Shown: piece by piece, positions 27,336-34,864 of the stretch
Position numbering within the stretch: the first letter of the stretch is position 1
Layout: each line of letters begins with the position of its first letter
From: Lutispora saccharofermentans
Lineage (GTDB): Bacteria > Bacillota > Clostridia > Lutisporales > Lutisporaceae
Assembly: GCF_024363565.1 (NCBI RefSeq)
Contig: NZ_JAJEKE010000002.1
Coordinates: 310,001 to 374,000 of the forward strand
Length of the DNA: 64,000 nucleotides
Reading direction: 5' to 3'
Program-made: the position numbers and the translations under genes
Notes under the pieces: model-generated
Told to the model about the DNA's origin: nothing
Seen by the model: only the letters and a program-made list of their open reading frames with translations
The model's database searches: none

Positions 27336-27776
27336 TCAATAATATACTTCGCTGCTTATTACGGTTTGGGTTTCCGAGTCGCTGCCGCTATAGGCAGTAA
27401 CATCTGCGACTACTTGATATGTATATCCCTTTGGGACTGCCATTGATTTGGAGAGTGTAAGCCTATAGCTGCTGCTCGATTGATACCAGCTGTTTATGGT
27501 GACCCAATCTCCATCTTTATACTGCTGCAATTCTGCTTCGATTGATACTTTGGTGACTGTACCGCTGTATCCTTCTACATAGCATTTAACCTGAGCCTGT
27601 CCTGTTGAAGTAATATTTAATTTGCTTTGAGACTCATAAATATAAACCATCTGAGGGGTTATGATGATATTGTCTCGAGAATGATCATTGCTGCCAGCAT
27701 CTGCATAGGTAATGCTGGAAAAGCATAAGAGCAAAGCTCCACACAGGATGGCCGTTATTAATCTTTTAAAGTACAT
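27336..27776 (-). CDS. Secreted 146-aa protein, paralogue 1
   Basis: ATG 27776 follows GAAGGAGATG, about 20 bases from P6. It has a signal peptide (MYFKRLITAILCGALLLC to ITYA) and a compact beta-rich mature part (about 120 residues: VKCYVEGYSGTVTKVSIEAE, WYQSSSSYRLTLSKSMAVPK, VVADVTAYSGSDSETQTVIS). Two near-copies lie at 30469 and 33655. It resembles the small DUF6147-type secreted proteins of Clostridia as far as I recall; this assignment needs a search. Always the first gene after an ECF promoter. Confidence 0.7.
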   Translation of the reverse strand: MYFKRLITAILCGALLLCFSSITYADAGSNDHSRDNIIITPQMVYIYESQSKLNITSTGQAQVKCYVEGYSGTVTKVSIEAELQQYKDGDWVTINSWYQSSSSYRLTLSKSMAVPKGYTYQVVADVTAYSGSDSETQTVISSEVYY

Positions 27777-27804
27777 ATAAAACATCTCCTTCATTTGTCT
27801 TTTA

Positions 27805-27842
27805 CCTATATAACGAAATGAAGGGGGCGTTTTGGGACACTT
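27805..27842 (-). promoter_or_regulatory. ECF-type promoter P6
   Basis: AAGTGTCCCAAAAC and CATTTCGTTATATAGG, interval 18, identical to P7 and P8. It drives the 146-, 238- and 167-residue genes. Confidence 0.8.
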
Positions 27843-27910
27843 GTCCTAAAAATATTTCAAAGAAAGGAGACCGGAGGCTATATAAAAGCAATAATGCCGT
27901 CCCTAATATT

Positions 27911-28518
27911 TTATATATAAGTATGCTCTCTTATTTTTTCAGAACGAGCAACAAGGCAAAATGTTACAGAAAAGACTGCAGATATAATTATGCTAGATAT
28001 GCTTAGCTCTTTCGAAACAATTTTATGAGAAACCGAAAGTATTGTTGTATTAATTAATATGAATATTACGGCCAACAGAAATCAGCTGTCCGTTAAGTAT
28101 GGAATCAGGATTCCGTTAATCGGAAATCACCTTACTTTTGCTTAATTATTATTTGGATATATAGATTAATTCTGTCAAGGGCTTGCTGCATAAGCAGTGC
28201 GTAGCACCCTTGATAGGATTAATCTATATATCCTACACTAAGCAATGCAAAAGCAATCACCCTGTGTATGATTTCCACTACCGGGGTGATGATTTCCAAG
28301 TACCGGTCAGGTGATGTAATGTGCACCGGAATACTCATTAATATAAGGGCTATATTCCAGATTTTATTATTTAATCTATATAGAGAATCTGTTATGAAAA
28401 TAGCCACGGCAACCATTAGAAATTGAATTACTGATGCTAAGTCAGCCTTTGTTAAATATAAGATTGACGTTCCCATAAGGAGCAGAAGTATTATATATTT
28501 ATAAGTATTCTCTTTCAT
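27911..28518 (-). pseudogene. 108-residue membrane-protein gene interrupted by a small inverted-repeat element
   Basis: The 5' part (28518 down to 28344) begins MKENTYKYIILLLLMGTSIL and reaches RLNNKIWNIALI; the 3' part (28053 to 27911) ends ARSEKIREHTYI. Removing 28060-28337 and one copy of TTAATA rejoins the halves to a product like that at 17116-17442. It is the last gene of the P7 operon and ends about 70 bases before P6. Confidence 0.8.
28060..28337. mobile_element. Non-autonomous inverted-repeat element (MITE-like), 278 bp
   Basis: The ends TGAATATTACGG (28060-28071) and CCGGAATACTCA (28326-28337) are inverted repeats (10 of 12). TTAATA flanks both sides (28054-28059, 28338-28343). The right part (ACCGGGGTGATGATTTCCA, AAGTACCGGTCAGGTGATG) resembles the repeated ends of IS21-family elements, so IS21 may mobilise it (inference). 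The centre has a large hairpin with perfect 16-base outer arms (28155-28170, 28218-28233). Confidence 0.75.
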
Positions 28519-28797
28519 ATATACTACCCATTATAAATCATTTAAATATTTTATCAATTTAGTTCATACATAAGTAAATACAGTAGTTACGGATCCGTCA
28601 ATAACTCTGTTAACATTATTATAGGTAAAGCTTCTTTTTACTAACGAGGTTATTCTTATAGCTTTTAAATCTGAAGTTGGTTATCGAAAGCCTTTATGGA
28701 ACCATTTGTTAAGCAAATTAGCAGGTTATATGAAAATAAGGTTTTGAAGCCTGACCCTTGCCTTCTCCTTTGATTATCTCTACTCCTCTTTAATGTC

Positions 28798-29763
28798 CTA
28801 TTCAACTTTTATGCCTGTTCTAATTGATGTCTCTACCCTCTTATTAGAAATATTCAACACTTTGTAAGGATTATGAATTAATATTGGCGTGATATCATAG
28901 ATACCTTTTTCCCCTGGCATTTTTAATTGGGAATGAATTATTGATTCTTGCCCTCTTTTTACTTTTAAAAACAGCACATCTTTATCATTTATTATTGGCA
29001 CCTGATTCCAGTTAAATAGAATGACAAGAGCATATTCATTTATTTCAGAATCTGTTCTATTTCCGATATGTACATAATAATCTAAATTTGAGCTTTGTTT
29101 TTGTTCCTCAGATAGCCATTGCATAAGCTTGTCATTATATTTAGATAAAAATACTCCATTTAATATATCCCGATTCAAAATTGTAACTTTATCGAATGAA
29201 TAATTAGGAACAGCATTGCTTTCGACTGCAATATTAAATCTTAAAAATAATAGATGAGTCATATCAGTTGACTTTCTAAAATCATCATCTAGTGAATCAT
29301 TATCAGGATATTTAACTATTACGAAAATTGCATCGTGCAGACCTTCCTCCAGTGGCTCTATTTCAACGGGTATTTCTATTGTTTGATTCGGGGCCATATT
29401 TATAATATAACTGTTGATTTTCTTTTTTCCATCCACAATAAATTGGCTTTGTTTATAGTCCAATATTAAGATTATTTTATAATCTCTTGGCTTGTCAACC
29501 AAATGACCTAAAGATATAAATTTCTTTATACTTTCTCGTCTTTTTACCTTAATAACAGGATATTTTTCTATTTGGCCATCAATATTATAAAGTCCTAAAC
29601 TAACGCCACCTGCTGTAGCCATTGGCATTCTATTTCTATTTGAAGTGCTTTCAATTTTATTATTAAAAATGTTGTTATTATCTCTTAACCCCAAAATATA
29701 AATTATGCATAAAACCATAGAAATAGCTGCTGTAAAGATAACTATTCTTTTTAATTTTTCCAT
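28798..29763 (-). CDS. Membrane-anchored extracellular protein, 321 aa, unknown
   Basis: One membrane segment at about 7-25 is followed by a long extracellular part with two probable beta-sandwich domains: about 65-185 (YKIILILDYKQSQFIVDGKK, NMAPNQTIEIPVEIEPLEEG, HDAIFVIVKYPDND) and about 200-310 (YVHIGNRTDSEINEYALVIL, VPIINDKDVLFLKVKRGQES). The pattern is like uncharacterised adhesion or stress-associated surface proteins. Third gene of the P7 operon. Confidence 0.6.
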   Translation of the reverse strand: MEKLKRIVIFTAAISMVLCIIYILGLRDNNNIFNNKIESTSNRNRMPMATAGGVSLGLYNIDGQIEKYPVIKVKRRESIKKFISLGHLVDKPRDYKIILILDYKQSQFIVDGKKKINSYIINMAPNQTIEIPVEIEPLEEGLHDAIFVIVKYPDNDSLDDDFRKSTDMTHLLFLRFNIAVESNAVPNYSFDKVTILNRDILNGVFLSKYNDKLMQWLSEEQKQSSNLDYYVHIGNRTDSEINEYALVILFNWNQVPIINDKDVLFLKVKRGQESIIHSQLKMPGEKGIYDITPILIHNPYKVLNISNKRVETSIRTGIKVE

Positions 29764-29805
29764 AGCTCTCCCTGCCTTTATTTACAAGTTATATACTTAT
29801 ATTAA

Positions 29806-30363
29806 TCAAAAATGCCCTGTAAAACCAGGGCATTTTTTACTTATTGCATTAAGTATCATATGTTTCAGGATACAGCTTTGGTAACCGCTCTGTTCAAATG
29901 TGTGATTACCATATACCTCGTAATCACTAAAACCGGCAAATTCATCATAGTCGAATCTTGCACCTGCCTGAGAGGAGTTTGTATGACTATCAGAGCCAGA
30001 GCCTACCAGTCCTCCGTCTCTATAGAGCCTTGTATCTGCTGCAATATAATCTATTGTTTTTTTAGTACTTTTAGTAGAGTCGGTAAATGAGAGTGATGCA
30101 CTTGTTGCTCTTTGGGATGTTTTATCCCAAACTGATATTGCATACCACCAGTATCCAGAACCACCTTGGCTTGCATTAATGGTCACCTCACCAGAAGGAT
30201 CAATTTTAATTGCTTTTGGTGAAAAACTTTTTTCTGGTATCTTTCTGATATCATAGACTTTCTTGCTTACTTTTACCTTGTTCGGGTTTTCTGTATAGGC
30301 ATAAACCTCACAGACACTGAAAACTAATATAAGTGAAAGTGCAATAGCTAAGAACCTTTTCAT
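29806..30363 (-). CDS. Secreted protein, 185 aa, with probable C-terminal frameshift
   Basis: ATG 30363 follows GAGGAGG. There is a signal peptide (MKRFLAIALSLILVFSVC to VYA) and a Ser/Thr/Tyr-rich mature part (INASQGGSGYWWYAISVWDK, YIAADTRLYRDGGLVGSGSD). The final 20 residues are encoded partly by the terminator hairpin, which is abnormal. In another frame the same bases give LYPETYDT and a stop just before the hairpin, so a one-base shift near 29880 probably changed the end. Second gene of the P7 operon. Confidence 0.6.
   Translation of the reverse strand: MKRFLAIALSLILVFSVCEVYAYTENPNKVKVSKKVYDIRKIPEKSFSPKAIKIDPSGEVTINASQGGSGYWWYAISVWDKTSQRATSASLSFTDSTKSTKKTIDYIAADTRLYRDGGLVGSGSDSHTNSSQAGARFDYDEFAGFSDYEVYGNHTFEQSGYQSCILKHMILNAISKKCPGFTGHF
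29809..29842 (-). terminator. Terminator within the P7 operon
   Basis: AATGCCCTG pairs with CAGGGCATT around a short loop, with T-runs on both sides. It lies between the 185- and 321-residue genes and overlaps the current end of the former, so the 321-residue gene may be reached only by read-through. Confidence 0.7.
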
Positions 30364-30468
30364 CACGATACCTCCTCAAATTTATTACTCATACACATTC
30401 AAATGCCTAAAGCCACATTCTTAAACCAATGGACTCACCCCTTTCCATAAAAGCAGCCTTATACAGCT

Positions 30469-30909
30469 TCAATAATCTATCTCGCTGCTTATTACGGTCT
30501 GGGTTTCCGAGTCGCTGCCATTATAGGCAGTAACATCTGCAACTACCTGATATGAATATCCCTTTGGGACTGCCATTGATTTGGAGAGTGTAAGCCTATA
30601 GCTGCTGCTCGACTGATACCAGCTGTTTATGGTGACCCAATCTCCATCTTTATATTGCTGCAGCTCCGCTTCAATGGATACTTTTGTGACTGTACCACTG
30701 TATCCTTCTACATAGCATTGGACTTGTGCCAGTCCGGCGGAATTAATACTTAAATTGCTGTATGCCCTGTTAATGCAAACCATCTGAGGCGTTATGATGA
30801 TATTGTCTCGAGAATGATCATTGCTGCCTGCATCTGCATAGGTAATGATGGAAGAGCATAAGAGTAAAGCTCCACACAGGATGGCCGTTATTAATCTTTT
30901 AAAGTACAT
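30469..30909 (-). CDS. Secreted 146-aa protein, paralogue 2
   Basis: It differs from the copy at 33655-34095 at only two residues (Tyr for Ser in SSSSYRLTL; Val for Ile near the end) and more strongly from paralogue 1, mainly in the first third of the mature part (NRAYSNLSINSAGLAQVQCY). The signal peptide is intact. First gene after promoter P7. The near-identity shows a recent duplication. Confidence 0.75.
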   Translation of the reverse strand: MYFKRLITAILCGALLLCSSIITYADAGSNDHSRDNIIITPQMVCINRAYSNLSINSAGLAQVQCYVEGYSGTVTKVSIEAELQQYKDGDWVTINSWYQSSSSYRLTLSKSMAVPKGYSYQVVADVTAYNGSDSETQTVISSEIDY

Positions 30910-30936
30910 ATAAACATCTCCTTCATTTGTCTTTTA

Positions 30937-30974
30937 CCTATATAACGAAATGAAGGGGGCGTTTTGGGACACTT
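30937..30974 (-). promoter_or_regulatory. ECF-type promoter P7
   Basis: Same sequence as P6 and P8: AAGTGTCCCAAAAC, spacer, CATTTCGTTATATAGG, interval 18. It drives the 146-, 185- and 321-residue genes and the interrupted 108-residue gene. Confidence 0.8.
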
Positions 30975-30997
30975 ATTTAAAAATATTTTAAAATTTC

Positions 30998-31440
30998 TTA
31001 TTTTACGCTTTCCGCCATTTTTATTATTTCATCTTTTTCTATCGTCGTTGAGGCCAAGTTGAATAGATATTCGCCTTCAAACCACATCAGCCTGTTTGTT
31101 CCCTTATTTGATACATAATAGGCTTCACAGCCTCTTATCCATAGCTTTTCCATGATAGCTCCTTCTGTGTCTATGATGATTTTGTCATTTGTAATATATG
31201 TCTGATCAAATATTATTTCTTCTCCATCATCGTTTGTGTAAATGATAAAAATTATAGTAAAGAGTTTCTCAGTGCTTGCCTTCTTAAAGCCTTCGGGTAT
31301 ATATTCCGGTTCTGCCGGTTCCACCGTTATATCTCCCGGCTGTTCATCGTGCTGGAATGAAAAGGAGGTCAGCTCTTGATATATTTCTATGATCGCCTTG
31401 AAGAACTTTGTTCTCAATGCTTCGACGCTCACTATGGTTG
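30998..31440 (-). pseudogene. Anti-sigma factor fragment: extracytoplasmic domain only
   Basis: Residues match the last 144 or so of the anti-sigma at 34184-34864 (three substitutions). The cytoplasmic sigma-binding part and the membrane segment are absent; a GTG at 31432 is the only in-frame start and has no good ribosome site. The RAYT element begins ten bases further on. It is probably not expressed. Confidence 0.75.
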
Positions 31441-31449
31441 GAGTGATAA

Positions 31450-32408
31450 GTGCCAGGTATAAAGGTTATTAGGTTATTGATGGAATGCACTTCTTATAGT
31501 AATATATGTATATATGTTATTATAAGGGGTGTATTTTTTATGGCAAGAGAATGGAGGGAAGAATATAAAGGCGGAATATATCATGTGATTGCAAGGGGAA
31601 ATAATAAGGAATATATCTTCAAGGAAGGCATAGATAAAGGATACTTTATAAAGCAGCTAAAAGAATATAATGATACCATGGGGTATAGAGTATATGGATA
31701 TGTCTTGATGGACAATCATTATCATATAATAATACAGACTTTTGACAAGAAGCTTCAGGAGATAATGCATCAGATAAACAATAAATACAGCAAATATTTT
31801 AATGGTAAGTATAATAGGGTTGGACATGTGTTCCAAGGCAGGTACAAAGCAATATTGGTGCAGGATGAGAGGTACATGTTGAAGCTTCTAAGATATGTAC
31901 ACCAGAATCCGGTAAGGGCAGGGCTATGCAGATTAGTTGAGGAGTATAAGTGGAGCAGCGATATATACTATAGGGAAAATATCAAAGGCTTTATAAATAC
32001 CCTAATAATCTATAATATGTTAGATAAAGATACAATTGGTGCAATACATAAGTATAAGGAATTTATGGCCGAACCGGAAGAAATGAATTATAGTACTCTA
32101 AAAGCGATAGGCGATGAAGCATACGTGGTATTATGTATGAGCAGGAAGGAAGAAAAGCAGAGAAGAAGGCTGGATGAATTATTATTTGATACCGGAATAT
32201 CTTTGATAGAATATGAACAGATAAAATCGGGATCACGGAAGAGAAAACTTACAGAATATAAGTTAAGATATGCAATTGCTGCAAAAGAGGAGCATTATAC
32301 CTTAAAGGAAATAGGAGAGCATATAGGCATGACAGCTATATCAATAAAGAATATGCTAGACAGGTATGAAACATAGCTGGATAACCTAATAACCTTTGTA
32401 CCTGGCAC
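31450..32408 (+). mobile_element. RAYT-type Y1 transposase element with 28-bp terminal inverted repeats
   Basis: The left end (31450-31477) begins GTGCCAGGTATAAAGGTTAT and the right end (32381-32408) is its inverse with one mismatch. Only the transposase lies between. Y1 transposons usually have hairpin ends rather than long inverted repeats, so this arrangement is notable. It lies beside the truncated anti-sigma copy. Confidence 0.75.
31540..32376 (+). CDS. Y1-type (REP-associated tyrosine) transposase
   Basis: ATG 31540 is preferred (AAGGGG upstream; family N-terminus MAREWREEYKGGIYHVIARG). The HUH motif is in VLMDNHYHIIIQTF, and the catalytic tyrosine is probably in the HQINNKYSKYFNGKYNRVGH region, followed by VFQGRYKAILV and LRYVHQNPVRAGL, all typical of IS200-like RAYT proteins. 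A C-terminal helix-turn-helix (YTLKEIGEHIGMTAISIKNM) is fused. RAYTs cut single-stranded DNA at structured repeats, and structured repeats A and B are present in this window. Confidence 0.9.
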   Translation: MAREWREEYKGGIYHVIARGNNKEYIFKEGIDKGYFIKQLKEYNDTMGYRVYGYVLMDNHYHIIIQTFDKKLQEIMHQINNKYSKYFNGKYNRVGHVFQGRYKAILVQDERYMLKLLRYVHQNPVRAGLCRLVEEYKWSSDIYYRENIKGFINTLIIYNMLDKDTIGAIHKYKEFMAEPEEMNYSTLKAIGDEAYVVLCMSRKEEKQRRRLDELLFDTGISLIEYEQIKSGSRKRKLTEYKLRYAIAAKEEHYTLKEIGEHIGMTAISIKNMLDRYET

Positions 32409-32650
32409 CTAATTGGCACCTAATTGTGGCATTCTATTGATAGCGCAAATATCCCGTTGTTCTCATTTGTAGCATCTATTTTTTCTATATATGATTCGCT
32501 GAAATTTGAGTGCAGCATTTGCTTATTCCCCTCTCCTTAAATTCTTATATTATCAATATTATAATAAAAACCAGATCTTATTTTCTACTCTACTTACCTC
32601 ATATGATAAAGTGAAAGAAATGGCTGATAAAGTTTTATCATCAGCCATTA

Positions 32651-32769
32651 TTAAGCCCAGTGCCCTAAGATACCTTTCTTTGCCCTTACGAGACAATTCA
32701 CATTGCATGGACTCGACTATAACATTCAGTGGGAGGTGAATCTCCCACTGAATGAAGTCTTGCTTAATC
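32651..32769 (+). repeat. Partial repeat A with degraded repeat B inside (copy 4)
   Basis: From TTAAGCCCAGTGCCC through CAATTCAC, ATGGACTCGACT and CATTCAGTGGG to CTGAATGAAGTCTTG it follows the composite at 48492-48662 (read in reverse), but lacks the left stems and is diverged. Its end overlaps the stop of a gene remnant. Confidence 0.6.
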
Positions 32770-32878
32770 TAAAGCTAATATCTTATTATACGGAAGTTTC
32801 CATCCGGGAGGGTTGCTTGATGTAGTTGTGTACACTTTGGTAACCTTGCCATCATCATCAATATCTGAAGGATATCAT
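32764..32878 (-). pseudogene. 3' remnant of a secreted-protein gene
   Basis: About 37 codons: YPSDIDDDGKVTKVYTTTSS, then NPPGWKLPYNKILALD and stop. A stop lies directly upstream in frame. It resembles the C-terminus of the broken P5 gene (VTKYYT ... NPSGWTYYK), so the two may be decayed members of one family. Confidence 0.45.
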
Positions 32879-32894
32879 AAGAACTAATTGAGAA

Positions 32895-33497
32895 TTAATA
32901 TCCATGTTCATCACAATAAATTTCATAGGCACCCATTATTCTTTCACAACAACAAAAATAAAACCCCCGTTCACAGCCACAATCATCGATTTCATCTGGA
33001 GATTTGTAGCATCTTTTATGCTCTTTGCCTTCGTGACACGTATGAGGTTTATACATTAAATCTATGCTTGTTTGAATTAACTTTTCATGTTCATTTTCTG
33101 CTTGGAAGAAACTTATTGGATTCTCTGTTTCATTATAGGGAGCTTGATGTCTGCTGCATAAATATAAGTCAGTATTCATTTTTTTGCCACAGCAGCAGTA
33201 ATTTGTAATCGCTTTGCAGCCACAACTTTTTGTAAGTGTCGCTACATCGCAGTTTCTGTGGTCCGGTGTTCCGTGGCATGGATGGGAAGAGTTGGTATGA
33301 GCATCAAAGTTTAAATTGTCCCTGGTTCTTAGAATGTCAAGCATTTTCTCTGCGTCATGCAGTTCTTCATAAAGCTTATTCATATCATATGAGTTTATAT
33401 TGTTGTCATAGTCAAATGATGCATAGGCCTGGATCGTAGATACAAATAGAAAAGCTAAGGTTAATACTAGATAAGCTATCTTTTTCATTGGCTTCAT
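32895..33497 (-). CDS. Secreted protein with two Cys/His-rich repeats, 200 aa
   Basis: ATG 33497 follows GAGGAGG. A signal peptide (to about 27, QAYA) and a helical spacer (MNKLYEELHDAEKMLDILRT) lead to two copies of a module of about 45 residues, near 74-118 and 152-198: CHGTPDHRNC ... CGCKAITNYCCCGKKM ... YLCSRH and CHEGKEHKRC ... CGCERGFYFCCCERIM ... YCDEHG. Eight Cys/His positions per module are kept, suggesting metal or disulfide scaffolds. No family is recognised. Second gene of the P8 operon. Confidence 0.75.
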   Translation of the reverse strand: MKPMKKIAYLVLTLAFLFVSTIQAYASFDYDNNINSYDMNKLYEELHDAEKMLDILRTRDNLNFDAHTNSSHPCHGTPDHRNCDVATLTKSCGCKAITNYCCCGKKMNTDLYLCSRHQAPYNETENPISFFQAENEHEKLIQTSIDLMYKPHTCHEGKEHKRCYKSPDEIDDCGCERGFYFCCCERIMGAYEIYCDEHGY

Positions 33498-33654
33498 GAT
33501 GATTTTCCTCCTCGTTTTTAAATTAAAAATTCTTTAGCTTTGTTATTAAATATATGTCAATCTTAAATACTTGCTGTTACACATTCTACTGCCTAAAGCC
33601 ACATTCTTAAACCAATGGACTCACCCCTTCCCATAAAAGCAGCCTTATACAGCT

Positions 33655-34095
33655 TCAATAATCTATCTCGCTGCTTATTATGGTCTGGGTTTCCGAGTCG
33701 CTGCCATTATAGGCAGTAACATCTGCAACTACCTGATATGAATATCCCTTTGGGACTGCCATTGATTTGGAGAGTGTAAGCCTAGAGCTGCTGCTCGATT
33801 GATACCAGCTGTTTATGGTGACCCAATCTCCATCTTTATATTGCTGCAGCTCCGCTTCAATGGATACTTTTGTGACTGTACCACTGTATCCTTCTACATA
33901 GCATTGGACTTGTGCCAGTCCGGCGGAATTAATACTTAAATTGCTGTATGCCCTGTTAATGCAAACCATCTGAGGCGTTATGATGATATTGTCTCGAGAA
34001 TGATCATTGCTGCCTGCATCTGCATAGGTAATGATGGAAGAGCATAAGAGTAAAGCTCCACACAGGATGGCCGTTATTAATCTTTTAAAGTACAT
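33655..34095 (-). CDS. Secreted 146-aa protein, paralogue 3
   Basis: Nearly identical to paralogue 2. It is the first gene of the P8 operon, directly downstream of the sigma/anti-sigma genes, so it is the founding neighbour of the regulon. Signal peptide MYFKRLITAILCGALLLC is intact; the mature part is beta-rich with one Cys (QCYVEGYSG). Confidence 0.75.
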   Translation of the reverse strand: MYFKRLITAILCGALLLCSSIITYADAGSNDHSRDNIIITPQMVCINRAYSNLSINSAGLAQVQCYVEGYSGTVTKVSIEAELQQYKDGDWVTINSWYQSSSSSRLTLSKSMAVPKGYSYQVVADVTAYNGSDSETQTIISSEIDY

Positions 34096-34122
34096 ATAAA
34101 CATCTCCTTCATTTGTCTTTTA

Positions 34123-34160
34123 CCTATATAACGAAATGAAGGGGGCGTTTTGGGACACTT
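34123..34160 (-). promoter_or_regulatory. ECF-type promoter P8
   Basis: AAGTGTCCCAAAAC, spacer, CATTTCGTTATATAGG, interval 18, 24 bases after the anti-sigma stop. It drives the 146- and 200-residue genes. Confidence 0.8.
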
Positions 34161-34183
34161 ATTTAAAAATATTTTAAAAAATT

Positions 34184-34864
34184 TTATTTTACGCTTTCCG
34201 CCATTTTTATTATTTCATCTTTTTCTATCGTCGTTGAGGCCAAGTTGAATAGATATTCGCCTTCAAACCACATCAGCCTGTTTGTTCCCTTATTTGATAC
34301 ATAATAGGCTTCACAGCCTCTTATCCATAGCTTTTCCATGATAGCTCCTTCTGTGTCTATGATGATTTTGTCATTTGTAATATATGTCTGATCAAATATT
34401 ATTTCTTCTCCATCATCGTTTGTGTAAATGATAAAAATTATAGTAAAGAGTTCCTCAGTGCTTGCCTTCCTAAAGCCTTCGGGTATATATTCCGGTTCTG
34501 CCGGTTCCACCGTTATATCTCCCGGCTGTTCATCATGCTGGAATGAAAAGGAGGTCAGCTCTTGATATATTTCTATGATCACCTTGAAGAACTTTGTTCT
34601 CAATGCTTCGACGCTCACTATGGTTGTAAAGGTCACAAGGGATATAAGAAATATTACGATTGCTATTCGCCTTGTTTTATTGATAAGCCCTCTTACAAGG
34701 AAATTGCTCTTCTCCATTGCTATAAGAAGCTTCATCCTGCGGTCAAAGCTTTTGGTGAAGGTATGTCCAAGCTCTTGCTCAGGAGGTATCTGCTCAAGCA
34801 GAAGCTCTTCGGCTTTTGGTACGAATTCAAACAGCATGGCATCTGTTATTACTGCATCAGTCAT
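34184..34864 (-). CDS. Membrane anti-sigma factor, 226 aa
   Basis: It overlaps the sigma gene by eight bases (ATGACTGA), a common sigma/anti-sigma coupling. The cytoplasmic part (1-63) would hold the sigma factor, one membrane segment lies at about 66-86 (RRIAIVIFLISLVTFTTIVS), and the extracytoplasmic part (about 90-226) reads YIPEGFRKASTEELFTIIFI, YITNDKIIIDTEGA and NRLMWFEGEYLFNLASTTIE, like the DUF4367 sensor domains of clostridial anti-sigma factors. A signal outside probably releases the sigma factor. Confidence 0.85.
   Translation of the reverse strand: MTDAVITDAMLFEFVPKAEELLLEQIPPEQELGHTFTKSFDRRMKLLIAMEKSNFLVRGLINKTRRIAIVIFLISLVTFTTIVSVEALRTKFFKVIIEIYQELTSFSFQHDEQPGDITVEPAEPEYIPEGFRKASTEELFTIIFIIYTNDDGEEIIFDQTYITNDKIIIDTEGAIMEKLWIRGCEAYYVSNKGTNRLMWFEGEYLFNLASTTIEKDEIIKMAESVK

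Larger units (their letters stand above)
30404..31440 (-). repeat. Segmental duplication, left copy (about 1 kb)
   Basis: This stretch (146-aa gene, promoter P7, anti-sigma C-terminus) matches 33592-34625 almost base for base. The match stops at 31440, ten bases before the RAYT element, where the rest of the anti-sigma and the sigma gene are missing. Confidence 0.85.
32409..32894. other. Gene-poor stretch with remnants
   Basis: It holds AT-rich sequence without a gene, a hairpin (AATGGCTGAT at 32619-32628 with its complement at 32640-32649), a partial A/B repeat and a 3' gene remnant. Confidence 0.6.
33592..34625 (-). repeat. Segmental duplication, right copy (about 1 kb)
   Basis: It covers the 146-aa gene, promoter P8 and the anti-sigma C-terminus, and is probably the source copy because here the anti-sigma and sigma genes are complete. 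Confidence 0.85.

Noticed and set aside
28155..28233. Large hairpin considered as a group II intron or riboswitch
   Set aside because: There is no catalytic domain V-like element or reverse transcriptase, and it lies wholly inside a bounded inverted-repeat element.
28519..28797. Possible gene fragment (MEPFVKQISRLYENKVLKPD on the plus strand)
   Set aside because: The frame is short, has no ribosome site or clear homology, and the surrounding sequence shows nothing else.
32506..32739. Plus-strand frame of 77 codons
   Set aside because: It runs across AT-rich sequence, a hairpin and a partial repeat and has no start signals.
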